A DNA stretch of 41,742 nt, taken from assembly GCA_965371225.1 (NCBI GenBank), contig CBDUXP010000033.1:1-41742 (forward strand), in the 5' to 3' direction. This DNA is from CBDUXP01 sp965371225 [NCBI: uncultured bacterium]. Its GTDB lineage: Bacteria > Abyssobacteria > SURF-5 > CBDUXP01. Shown here in pieces: positions 15,482-22,981 of the stretch. Each line of letters opens with the position of its first letter. Within the stretch, counting starts at the first letter, position 1. A program made the translations under genes and the position numbers. Below the pieces are notes generated by a model, which was not told the DNA's origin, did not search any database, and worked only from the letters and a program-made list of their open reading frames with translations.

Positions 15482-16351
15482 ATGGGGAATAGGGGAACAA
15501 CGAAACTCAGGGACGGCGCCGTCCTCGGGCGCTACCGTGTGGTGCGCGTCGTCCGGCGCCAGGAATCCGGCGGCTTCGTGGAAGCCTTGGACGAGGAGTC
15601 ACGTGAGATGGTGGCGATCAAGCTCGCCACCACCCCCCTCGAGGCAGATGCCGCCCGCGCCGCGCTGCAGGAATTTGGCGAGCAGCTGGCCGGCATCCGC
15701 AATCCCCATCTCGTGCCGGTGCACGGCCACGACGTTTTCCCGCCGTGGGGGATGCAGATGTTCAGTCCCATGGCCGCCGAGGTTCTGGCGCAGGCCCAAG
15801 AGGCGGGGGAGAAATTTACGCCCGTCCAGGCCCTGCGCATCGCGGATGATATCGCCACGGGGCTGCAGGCCCTCCACGAAGGCGACCTGTGCCACGGCAA
15901 TCTCTCGCCCGAGAACGTGGTGATCGCCCGCCAGAATCGCGCCCGGCTCTTCGGCATTGGGCTCGACGCCACGGTCAACCCGCCGGGCAGCGGCGAGGCG
16001 AGTCAACGCCCGGACCCATACTTTGCGCCCGAACGTCTCGCTCTGGGCCCCTCGCCCGTCGCCGACCTGTACAGTCTCGGGCTCGTGCTCTACGAATTGC
16101 TCACCGGCCGGCAGGCCTTGTCCACCGTCGCCGGCTACCAGCCCGGCTCTCGCGAATCCCTCGTCCCGCGCCCGCCCGCCCGCTTCGCGAATGTGGCGCC
16201 CCAGCTGCCCCGGGCGCTGGAAGCTCTGACCTTCACGCTGCTCCAGAGCAATCCCGAAGAACGCTGCAAAAGTGCGGCGGAATTCCGGGCGCGCATTCGG
16301 AAATTGGTCACCAACGCTCAACGGAAAACCACCCCCCGGCCCGCGAAGTAG
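15482..16351 (+). CDS. Protein-kinase-fold protein, predicted pseudokinase
   Basis: A 289-residue protein with the fold of a bacterial Ser/Thr kinase domain and no membrane or sensor region. Retained: VAIK lysine (Lys47), Asn145 in NLSPENVVI, APE (FAPER, 182-184) and Asp195 in DLYSLGLVLYELLTG. Lost: the HRD motif is CHGN (137-140), so the catalytic Asp is Asn140; the DFG Asp is missing (RLFGIGLD, 155-162); and the glycine loop is eroded (VVRVVRRQESGGFVEA). It could bind nucleotide weakly or act as a scaffold; catalysis is unlikely. It lies 90 nt after the NtrC-like gene, whose pathway it may regulate (inference). GAGG precedes the ATG, next to a near-perfect GC palindrome at 15458-15474. Confidence 0.83.
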   Translation: MGNRGTTKLRDGAVLGRYRVVRVVRRQESGGFVEALDEESREMVAIKLATTPLEADAARAALQEFGEQLAGIRNPHLVPVHGHDVFPPWGMQMFSPMAAEVLAQAQEAGEKFTPVQALRIADDIATGLQALHEGDLCHGNLSPENVVIARQNRARLFGIGLDATVNPPGSGEASQRPDPYFAPERLALGPSPVADLYSLGLVLYELLTGRQALSTVAGYQPGSRESLVPRPPARFANVAPQLPRALEALTFTLLQSNPEERCKSAAEFRARIRKLVTNAQRKTTPRPAK

Positions 16352-16413
16352 GCGCCGGACCCGCCGCGCCGCCATTTGCCCTGCCGCCGTGGGCCGGGGA
16401 TAATGGCGCTTCA

Positions 16414-17079
16414 ATGTTAGCCGTCACGCTCGTCCGGCATGGAGAAACCGCCTGGAACGCGGAACAGCGCGTGCAAGGGGTCGCCGACGTGCCCCTGAAC
16501 GCCACGGGCCAGGCCCAGGCGCAAGCCGTCGCCGATGCCCTGCGCGACCTCCCGCTCCGGGCCGTCTATGCCAGCGACCTCGCCCGCGCGCGGGACACGG
16601 CGGACGCCATCGCCGCTCCTCACTCCCTGACCGTCGTCCTGCGCCCCGCGCTGCGGGAGATGCATCAAGGGGCGCTGGAAGGGCTCACCTTTGCGGAAAT
16701 GCGCCGCGAGCACGGGGAGGTGCTGCAAGCGTGGATCACCGATCCGGCCGACGTGGTCATGCCCGGCGGGGGCGAATCGCTCCACCAAGTGCAAGAGCGC
16801 GTGTGGCCGGCGCTCAAGGAGATCCTGGCCGCGCACGCGGAGGGGCATATCGCCGTGGTCACGCACACCCTCGTGCTGCGGTGCCTGATCGCGCGCATCT
16901 TGGGCATGTCCCTGAACCACGCCCGCCGCTTTCACCTGGACACCGCCGCGCTCACAGTGCTCGAAGTGGGTGGCCGCCTTCCGGGAATCGCGCTACGCAC
17001 GCTGAACGACACGGCGCATCTGCGGGGCCTCGGGCCAGTGGACCCGTCGCGCGCGGGCGCCGAGACGTCCGGACCATGA
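16414..17079 (+). CDS. Histidine phosphatase (phosphoglycerate mutase/CobC-like)
   Basis: A 221-residue cytoplasmic phosphatase of the phosphoglycerate-mutase superfamily. The phospho-acceptor His9 lies in LVRHGETAWN; Glu82 in LREMHQGALEG and the second histidine His151 in VVTHTLVLR complete the usual site. Likely a broad-specificity or alpha-ribazole-type phosphatase; nothing else nearby belongs to cobalamin synthesis. The frame is open far upstream, but the ATG at 16414 puts the RHG motif in its normal place at residues 8-10. Its stop overlaps the start of the GalU-like gene (ATGA), which suggests coupled translation and perhaps a role in sugar-phosphate handling. Confidence 0.88.
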   Translation: MLAVTLVRHGETAWNAEQRVQGVADVPLNATGQAQAQAVADALRDLPLRAVYASDLARARDTADAIAAPHSLTVVLRPALREMHQGALEGLTFAEMRREHGEVLQAWITDPADVVMPGGGESLHQVQERVWPALKEILAAHAEGHIAVVTHTLVLRCLIARILGMSLNHARRFHLDTAALTVLEVGGRLPGIALRTLNDTAHLRGLGPVDPSRAGAETSGP

Positions 17080-17945
17080 CGGCAACCGATCCCCCCCGCG
17101 TGCGGCGCGCCGTGCTCCCGGCGGCGGGTCGGGGCACGCGCATGCGGACACTCGCCGGGGGGTGCGCGAAGGAACTCTTGCCCGTGGGCGGCGTGCCCAT
17201 GCTCTTCCACGGGGTGATCGACCTCATTCGGAGCGGCATCCGCGACATCGCCGTGGTCATCACGCCGGGAAAGCGCGCCATACGCGAAGCGCTGACGAGC
17301 CAGCGGGTGGCGCCGGACGCCGCGGACGCGCTGGCCCCCTGGTGGCCGCACATTGCCAATTGTACGTGGCACTTTCCCGAACAGCCGGAACCGCGCGGCC
17401 TCGCCCACGCCGTCGCGTGCGCCGCCCCATTCTTGGGCGAGGAACCGTTCGTCTGCTACCTGCCGGACAACATCCTGACGGACGGACCGCCCGCCGCCGC
17501 ACAGGTCGTGCAGGCGTTTCAAGCGACAGGCGCGTGTACGGCCGCGATGGTGCGCGTGGCGCCCGAGACGGCCGGGGGGTTCGGCAATTGCGGCGCGCTC
17601 GAATTCACGCCACACTCCGCGGCGGGTTCCAGCACCACGGTCGCGATCACCCGTCTCGGCGACAAGGGCCCGGGCGCGTTCACGGATGCGACGGGGACGG
17701 GCTGGCGCACGTGCGGCGTCTCCGTACTCACGCCGGAGTTTCTGAAGATCAACGCGACGCTTGAGGCGAACGCGCAAGGCGAGTGGGACGATGTGCCCAT
17801 CCTGCAGCACCTGGCGCGCGCGGGCCGTCTCACCGGCCGACTCCTGACGAACACGTGCTACGACGTGGGCAATCCGGCGGGTTACGCGGCGGCCACGGAG
17901 GCGGATGTGCACCTGCCGGCGCCGGGGGAGCCCTGCCGTGTTTGA
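17076..17945 (+). CDS. GalU-like sugar-phosphate nucleotidyltransferase
   Basis: A 289-residue nucleotidyltransferase resembling UTP-glucose-1-phosphate uridylyltransferase. The activation motif LPAAGRGTRMRTLAGGCAKE (14-33) is followed by LLPVGGVPML and IRDIAVVITPGKRAI, which matches GalU; YLPDNILTD carries the metal-binding Asp. It would make an NDP-sugar for glycan or lipid assembly; which sugar and nucleotide cannot be told. It overlaps the phosphatase gene by 4 nt and the next metallohydrolase gene by 8 nt. Together with the epimerase at 18702 it forms a sugar-nucleotide pair. Confidence 0.84.
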   Translation: MTATDPPRVRRAVLPAAGRGTRMRTLAGGCAKELLPVGGVPMLFHGVIDLIRSGIRDIAVVITPGKRAIREALTSQRVAPDAADALAPWWPHIANCTWHFPEQPEPRGLAHAVACAAPFLGEEPFVCYLPDNILTDGPPAAAQVVQAFQATGACTAAMVRVAPETAGGFGNCGALEFTPHSAAGSSTTVAITRLGDKGPGAFTDATGTGWRTCGVSVLTPEFLKINATLEANAQGEWDDVPILQHLARAGRLTGRLLTNTCYDVGNPAGYAAATEADVHLPAPGEPCRV

Positions 17946-18699
17946 GGTGGTCCTCCTCGGCTCGGGCACCGCGATTCCCCGTGCCGAGCGCGCCTCGCCG
18001 GGCCTCGCGTGGTTCGTGGCCGGGGAGCGCTGGGTGATGGACAGCGGGCCGGGCACCTTCCGGCAGCTCGCGCGGTATGGCGTGCCGGTCTGGGAGGTGG
18101 ATCGGGCTCTGTACACGCACTTTCACCCGGACCACACGATCGATATCGTGCATGCCCTGTTCGCGCTGAACAACGTGGACCTGCCGCAGCGCGGCGGGGC
18201 GTTCGACGTGGTGGGACCGCGGGGGTACCTGGAGTACTATGCAGCCCTGAAGCAGGCGTACGGGTCGTGGATCACGGGCGTGAACTTCGAGCTGACCGTG
18301 CGCGAGTGGTGGGAGGGGGACCACACCGTCGGCCCGGCGCTGGTGCGGGCCCGCCACGTGGAGCACACGCCGCAGTCGCTGGCGTACCGGGTCGAGGTGG
18401 ATGGCAAGAGTGCGGTGTTCACCGGGGACGTAGACTATTGTGAGGCGATCGTGGAACTGGCGGCCGAGGCGGATGTGCTCATCTGCGAGTGCTCCTTTCC
18501 CGATGCGTTGAAGGTCGCCGGCCACTGTTCACCGGCCACGGCCGGGCGCATTGCCACCGAGGCGGATGTCGGGCGCCTGGTGCTCACGCACTTTTATCCC
18601 CCGTGCGATGCGCCCGGCGTGGACATCGCTGCCGAGGCGCGGGCCGCGTACGGCGGGGAGCTGATCCTGGGGACGGACCTGATGAAGATCGTGATTTAA
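17938..18699 (+). CDS. Metallo-beta-lactamase-fold hydrolase, RNase Z/phosphodiesterase-like
   Basis: A 254-residue metallohydrolase. The zinc motif THFHPDHTID is at about 60-69 (His61, His63, Asp65, His66), with an aspartate in FTGDVDYCE and a late histidine in LVLTHFYPP, the layout of RNase Z-like phosphodiesterases. The chain is short and lacks an obvious flexible arm for tRNA, so a small-molecule or cyclic-nucleotide substrate is as likely. The GTG at 17938 is the natural start because GSGTAIP follows at its usual position; it overlaps the previous gene by 8 nt. The epimerase gene starts 3 nt after its stop. Confidence 0.82.
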   Translation: MFEVVLLGSGTAIPRAERASPGLAWFVAGERWVMDSGPGTFRQLARYGVPVWEVDRALYTHFHPDHTIDIVHALFALNNVDLPQRGGAFDVVGPRGYLEYYAALKQAYGSWITGVNFELTVREWWEGDHTVGPALVRARHVEHTPQSLAYRVEVDGKSAVFTGDVDYCEAIVELAAEADVLICECSFPDALKVAGHCSPATAGRIATEADVGRLVLTHFYPPCDAPGVDIAAEARAAYGGELILGTDLMKIVI

Positions 18700-18701
18700 T
18701 C

Positions 18702-19655
18702 GTGAAGATACTCGTCACCGGCGCCGCCGGGTTTATCGGGTCGCACCTAGCCGAACGGCTCGTGGATCTGGGCCATGAAGTGGTAGGCCTCGACTGTTTC
18801 ACGGACTACTATGCGCGGGAGTTGAAAGAGCTGAACGCGGCGGACGTGCGCGCCAAGGGCGTCCACGTGCTCCCCTTGGACCTGGCCACGGACGATCTCG
18901 GCGACGCGGTGGCCGGGGCGGAGGTGATCTACCACCTGGCTGCACAGCCGGGAATTTCCGCCGCCACCCCGTTCGAGATGTACGTGCGGAATAACCTGAC
19001 GGCCACGCACCGCTTGCTGGACGCAGCGCACGGCAGCCCGGCCCTCCGGTGTTTCGTGAACGTGTCTACCTCGTCCGTGTATGGCGCGCACGCCACCGAC
19101 CCGGAGGACACGGCACCGAAGCCCACGTCCTTCTACGGCGTGACGAAGCTGGCTGCAGAGCAGTTGGCGCTGTCCTATCATCGCGACCGCGATCTGCCCG
19201 TGTGTTCGCTGCGCGTCTTCTCGGCGTACGGCGAGCGGGAACGCCCGGAGAAGCTGTACCCGAAGCTGATCCAGTGCATTCTGGACGACGTGCCGTTTCC
19301 GGTTTACGAAGGGAGCGAGAATCACTCGCGGTCCTACACGTACATCAGCGACGTCATCGACGGGTTCGCCGCGGTCCTGGAGCACTTCCCGGCGTGCGTG
19401 GGTGAAATCTTCAACATCGGCACGGACCACGTGATGACGACGCCGGAAGGTATCGCCATCGTCGAGGAGCTGCTCGGCCGCGCGGCCCGGCGCGAACTGC
19501 GGCCCCGGCGGCCCGGCGATCAGGAGCGGACGCGCGCGAACATCGCGAAGGCCCAGCGGGTCTTGGGCTATACGCCGCGCGTCGCCCCGCGGGAAGGCCT
19601 CGCGGCTGAGGTGCAATGGTACCGGGAGCGCATTCACGACCGCGGGCGCGGGTGA
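18702..19655 (+). CDS. NAD-dependent sugar-nucleotide epimerase/dehydratase
   Basis: A 317-residue short-chain dehydrogenase of the extended (UDP-glucose 4-epimerase-like) class. VTGAAGFIGSHLAE at residues 5-18 is the NAD-binding site; STSSVYG and SFYGVTKLAAE supply the catalytic Ser, Tyr and Lys; SRSYTYISDVIDGF is the usual substrate-side motif. The start is a GTG at 18702 right after the preceding stop; the frame is open upstream but the Rossmann strand begins here. It probably acts on a product of the GalU-like enzyme, for example making a UDP-galactose or UDP-uronic-acid derivative. Confidence 0.9.
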   Translation: MKILVTGAAGFIGSHLAERLVDLGHEVVGLDCFTDYYARELKELNAADVRAKGVHVLPLDLATDDLGDAVAGAEVIYHLAAQPGISAATPFEMYVRNNLTATHRLLDAAHGSPALRCFVNVSTSSVYGAHATDPEDTAPKPTSFYGVTKLAAEQLALSYHRDRDLPVCSLRVFSAYGERERPEKLYPKLIQCILDDVPFPVYEGSENHSRSYTYISDVIDGFAAVLEHFPACVGEIFNIGTDHVMTTPEGIAIVEELLGRAARRELRPRRPGDQERTRANIAKAQRVLGYTPRVAPREGLAAEVQWYRERIHDRGRG

Positions 19656-19667
19656 ACGGCGGCGGGC

Positions 19668-20483
19668 ATGCCGGTTCCGATTCGGCTGACGTACCTGGGC
19701 CACGCATCGTGGCTCGTCGAAATGGGCGGGGTGCGGATCTATACCGATCCCCACGCGTCCCCGCGCGCCCTCGTGCCGCGGCGGTACACCCCACCGCCCA
19801 TCCCCCTGGACGCCTGGCCCGCCGCGGACGCGGTCGTCGTTTCGCACGGGCATTGGGATCATTGCGATGTGCCAACGCTGAAACGCGTGGCGCCCGGCGC
19901 CCTGCTCTGTTACCCGCCCGACCTCCGCAGCCCCTGCGGCCGCATCCCGGCGGCACGCCACGCGGTGCTGGGCGCATGGGCGGACGCGACGCACGGGCCG
20001 CTGACGGTGACGGCGGTTCCCGCCAACCACTTCGGCCGGCGCTGGTTCCGGGAGCGTCCGGAGGGCTATTGCGGCTTCGTCCTCAGCGTGGAGGGCACAC
20101 ATCTCTATTTCGCGGGGGACACCGCGTACTTCGACGGGTTCGCGGACATCGGCGCCCGCTTCCCTCTCCAGGCGGCGCTGCTGCCGGTCGCCGCCTACGA
20201 ACCCGCCTTCTACATGCGCCGCGTCCATTGCAACCCGGCCGATGCGGTGCGCGCGTTCACGGACCTGCGCGCCCGCGTGCTCGTGCCCATGCACTGGGGC
20301 ACCTTCCCCCTGACGAGCGAGCGGCCCGACGAACCCGTCACGTGGGTGCAAGACCTGATGGCCGGCCGCGGCGACGATCGTCGGCTCTGCGTGATTCCGC
20401 ACGGCTACACGGCCACCATTCCCCCCGGCGAGCCCGGGGCGGGAGGTATCGCATGCACACTCGCGCCACAGCTTGCGTCGTAA
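19668..20483 (+). CDS. Metallo-beta-lactamase-fold protein, NAPE-PLD/UPF0173-like
   Basis: A 271-residue metallohydrolase, unlike the one at 17938. It starts RLTYLGHASWLVEMGGVRIYTDP, then VVSHGHWDHCD with His60, His62, Asp64 and His65, a central AVPANHFGRRW, FAGDTAYFD, and VLVPMHWGTFPL with a late histidine. This is the pattern of the N-acyl-phosphatidylethanolamine phospholipase D-like and UPF0173 group, whose known members cleave phosphodiesters of lipids. No signal peptide. Its 3' end overlaps the next gene by 31 nt, so the two are translationally linked. Substrate unknown. Confidence 0.84.
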   Translation: MPVPIRLTYLGHASWLVEMGGVRIYTDPHASPRALVPRRYTPPPIPLDAWPAADAVVVSHGHWDHCDVPTLKRVAPGALLCYPPDLRSPCGRIPAARHAVLGAWADATHGPLTVTAVPANHFGRRWFRERPEGYCGFVLSVEGTHLYFAGDTAYFDGFADIGARFPLQAALLPVAAYEPAFYMRRVHCNPADAVRAFTDLRARVLVPMHWGTFPLTSERPDEPVTWVQDLMAGRGDDRRLCVIPHGYTATIPPGEPGAGGIACTLAPQLAS

Positions 20484-21319
20484 TCGCCGCCGCGCTCACG
20501 CTGCTCGGCAGCCCGCCCGGCGGGGCGCAATCGGCCCGGACCGGCCTCGCGCCACAACTGCGTCCCGTTCAACTGTGGACCGAGGACGGCGTCCGGCTCA
20601 CCGGGGACTTCTACGAGCCCCAGCAGGGCAGCGGGGCCGCGGTCGTCCTGCATCATTCCCTCGGCCGCAGCCGCGCCGCGCTGACGCCGCTGGCAGAACG
20701 GCTGGCACGCGCGCGCGTGCACGTGGTGAACATGGACCTGCGCGGCCACGGCCAGAGCCGGTACCGGCGTGCCGCCACCACCGGCGGCGCGGCGCGCGGT
20801 GCAAACGACACACCGGCTTTCGCCATCCCCCTCGAAGAATCCAATTACGCCCACGACACCTTTACGCGCAGTGATTGGCGCCGCCTGCCGGATGACGTCG
20901 GGCTGGCCCTGACGTTCGCGCGCAAGCAGGCGGCGGTGAGAAGCGGACGGGTGGCGCTGCTGGGCGCCAGCATCGGCGCAAACGCCTCCCTCCTGGCTGG
21001 GGCGCGGGACGGCGCGCGCGCCGTGGTCGCGCTCAGTCCCGGCGAAAGCTACCGGGGCCTGGCTATCGCCGAGGCCAGCGACCAGTTGCGCAAGAGCGCC
21101 GTGTTCGTCGCGGTTGCGGAGGCGGACACCAGCGCCGCCCGCGGTGCGGAACTGCTCGCCGCGGCGAATCCGGACTTCCTCGTGCGATTCGCGAATGGTC
21201 GGGCCCACGGAGAACCGCTGCTGCGCGCGGTCCCCGGTCTCGAAGACGAAATCGTCGCGTGGCTGCTCACCACCCTCGGCGTGCAACTCCCGCCGAATCA
21301 TCCCGAATACGTGAAGTAA
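20453..21319 (+). CDS. Exported alpha/beta hydrolase
   Basis: A 288-residue hydrolase with an N-terminal signal peptide (ACVVIAAALTLLG hydrophobic core, cleavage likely near GGAQ, residue 26). The fold landmarks are VVLHHSLG, NMDLRGHGQSRY, the nucleophile elbow LLGASIGANAS with Ser173, and a late HG in GRAHGEPLL. It therefore probably acts in the periplasm as an esterase or dienelactone-hydrolase-like enzyme. GGGAGG precedes the ATG, which lies inside the end of the metallohydrolase gene (31-nt overlap). It is the last gene of the plus-strand block that starts at larE and converges on an FAD oxidoreductase gene. Confidence 0.8.
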   Translation: MHTRATACVVIAAALTLLGSPPGGAQSARTGLAPQLRPVQLWTEDGVRLTGDFYEPQQGSGAAVVLHHSLGRSRAALTPLAERLARARVHVVNMDLRGHGQSRYRRAATTGGAARGANDTPAFAIPLEESNYAHDTFTRSDWRRLPDDVGLALTFARKQAAVRSGRVALLGASIGANASLLAGARDGARAVVALSPGESYRGLAIAEASDQLRKSAVFVAVAEADTSAARGAELLAAANPDFLVRFANGRAHGEPLLRAVPGLEDEIVAWLLTTLGVQLPPNHPEYVK

Positions 21320-21358
21320 ATCTCCAGCCCACGCACGAGCGGCGCCTGTGTCACGCGC

Positions 21359-22540
21359 CTAGATTGCGCGAGGCGATCCGTCGACGGGGGACGCGTCAAA
21401 TCGTTCGGGGGCGAACGGCGCTAGGTCGCAGCGGTCCGTCTGCCCGTCGCAGACCACATCCGCCATGATTCGACCGACGGCCGGACTGTGCATGACGCCG
21501 TGCCCACTGAACCCGCCGGCCACGTAGAAGCCCGGCACGCTCGCCACCGGCCCGATTAGGGCGGTGCGGTCGGGCGTCAGGGTGCGCACTCCGGCCCAGC
21601 CGCGCAACACCCGGGCGGCGGCGAGCCGCGGCAATCTGTGCGTGACCCGCTCCACTACTGCCTCCAGCCGGCTCCAGTCCGTGGGCGGCTCCTCGTCCGG
21701 CCCGCACGGCTCCTCCTCCGCCCCGCTGAAGAGCACCCCACCACTCTCCGGCCGAAAGTAACAGGGCCCATCCAGATCGATGGTCAGGGGTGCCGTGCGC
21801 GCCAACAGGTCCGTCGGCGCGGTCACGAACACGTGCCGGCGGGTCGGGCGCGCCGCAAGGTGGACACCCGCCCACCGCGCGATGTCCGCAAGGCGAGCCC
21901 CGGCGGCATTGATGACGGCGGGAGCGCCGATCGCACCTGACGGTGTTTCTACGCCCGTCACGCGCGCGCCGTCGCGCACCAGACCGGTGACTGGCGTATC
22001 CAACAGGAGGCGGGCGCCTGCGCGGCGCGCCCCGGCGGCGAACCCGTGGGCAATAGCCGAGGGATCGGCGAAACCATCCTCCGGACCGAAGGCGGCGCCG
22101 AGCACATCGTCGCACCGCAACCCGGGCACGAACCGTTCCACGTCCTCCGGTTGCACCACTTCCGTGGTCACGCCGCAGTCGCGCTGCACCGCCACATCCC
22201 GCTGCAGCCGCCTCCAGGTCTCCTCGCGAGTCGCCAAGAGGAGATACCCATTGCGCACGAAGTCGATCGGGCGCCCGTAGCGCTCCTCGAATGCGGTGAA
22301 TTCCGCCACACTCTGCTGGGACAGCCGGACGTTGTGGGGCTCGGCGAACTGTTGCCGGATCCCGCCAACGCTGGCGCCCGTGCTGCCGACCCCGATGTAC
22401 GGACCCGCTTCGCAAAGGACGGTGGCGGCGCCGCGCTCGGCGAGCGCGCAGGCAATGCTTGCGCCAATGATGCCACCGCCGATCACGAGAGCGTCGGCAG
22501 TGCGCGGAATCTCGGCCATAGCGCGAGCGGACGGCGGCAC
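21359..22540 (-). CDS. FAD-dependent oxidoreductase of the D-amino acid oxidase/sarcosine oxidase family
   Basis: A 393-residue flavoenzyme. ALVIGGGIIGASIA (17-30) is the FAD dinucleotide-binding motif and Glu44 ends the second strand (VLCEAG). GSTGASVGGIRQQF, the NGYLLLATREE segment and the C-terminal GWAGVRTLTPDRTALIGP and VAGGFSGHGVMHSPAVG are typical of sarcosine oxidase or dimethylglycine-dehydrogenase-like enzymes. It would oxidise an amine or amino acid. The start is a GTG at 22540, with an in-frame ATG at 22519 as an alternative. It lies 97 nt downstream of the small YjfB-like gene on the same strand; no functional tie is evident. Confidence 0.88.
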   Translation of the reverse strand: MPPSARAMAEIPRTADALVIGGGIIGASIACALAERGAATVLCEAGPYIGVGSTGASVGGIRQQFAEPHNVRLSQQSVAEFTAFEERYGRPIDFVRNGYLLLATREETWRRLQRDVAVQRDCGVTTEVVQPEDVERFVPGLRCDDVLGAAFGPEDGFADPSAIAHGFAAGARRAGARLLLDTPVTGLVRDGARVTGVETPSGAIGAPAVINAAGARLADIARWAGVHLAARPTRRHVFVTAPTDLLARTAPLTIDLDGPCYFRPESGGVLFSGAEEEPCGPDEEPPTDWSRLEAVVERVTHRLPRLAAARVLRGWAGVRTLTPDRTALIGPVASVPGFYVAGGFSGHGVMHSPAVGRIMADVVCDGQTDRCDLAPFAPERFDASPVDGSPRAI

Positions 22541-22637
22541 ACGCTCCGGACAGGCAGCGTTCGGGGTGGCCGGCCGTGCGCCGTGAGTCTAGCACGCTCG
22601 CGGCCGACACATGTGCACGCCACACGCGCGGGCGCGA

Positions 22638-22826
22638 TCAGGCGATGAGGTTCAATTGCGTCGCGATGCCGACCTGCTGCAACAACTGCGCGAGCAATTG
22701 CTCGATCACCTGCTGTTGCAAATCGAGGGCCCCCCGCTGCAGCCCGGCCTGCGCGCGGACGAACGCCTGCGCCGATTGCAAGCCAGTCAGCCCTTGCACC
22801 AGGCCGACCGCACCGCTGGGGGACAT
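22638..22826 (-). CDS. Small protein resembling the YjfB putative motility family
   Basis: A 62-residue protein with a good ribosome-binding site (GGAGGT, 4 nt before the ATG), which argues that it is real. It is glutamine- and leucine-rich: TGLQSAQAFVRAQAGLQRGA, then LDLQQQVIEQLLAQLLQQVG, predicted as two helices, ending ATQLNLIA. The arrangement of a short N-terminus, a helix with Q/L repeats and a short hydrophilic tail resembles the YjfB family found in many bacteria. The resemblance is by memory and short. I see no flagellar gene in the window. No signal peptide or membrane helix. Confidence 0.55.
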   Translation of the reverse strand: MSPSGAVGLVQGLTGLQSAQAFVRAQAGLQRGALDLQQQVIEQLLAQLLQQVGIATQLNLIA

Positions 22827-22925
22827 ACGCACCTCCGCTGCGGCCCCGAGGCAGGTCAGGGGCCACACGTAACCTTATCTTTCATCGGCCGGAAGGCCGG
22901 GAACTTGAGTCGGGGGGGTGGGCGC

Positions 22926-22955
22926 TTGGCGGCGCCGTCCCGGGGCCCCTATAAT
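22926..22955 (+). promoter_or_regulatory. Putative promoter of the glycosyltransferase gene
   Basis: A perfect TATAAT (22950-22955) with a weak TTGGCG (22926-22931) 18 nt upstream. Transcription would begin near 22962, which excludes a TTG start at 22958 and supports the ATG at 22982. Confidence 0.5.
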
Positions 22956-22981
22956 CGTTGCGCATCAATGAGTTGCGACTG

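Noticed and set aside
18747-20402. 551-codon open frame on the minus strand
   Set aside because: It is antisense to the epimerase and NAPE-PLD-like genes; composition is shadow-like.
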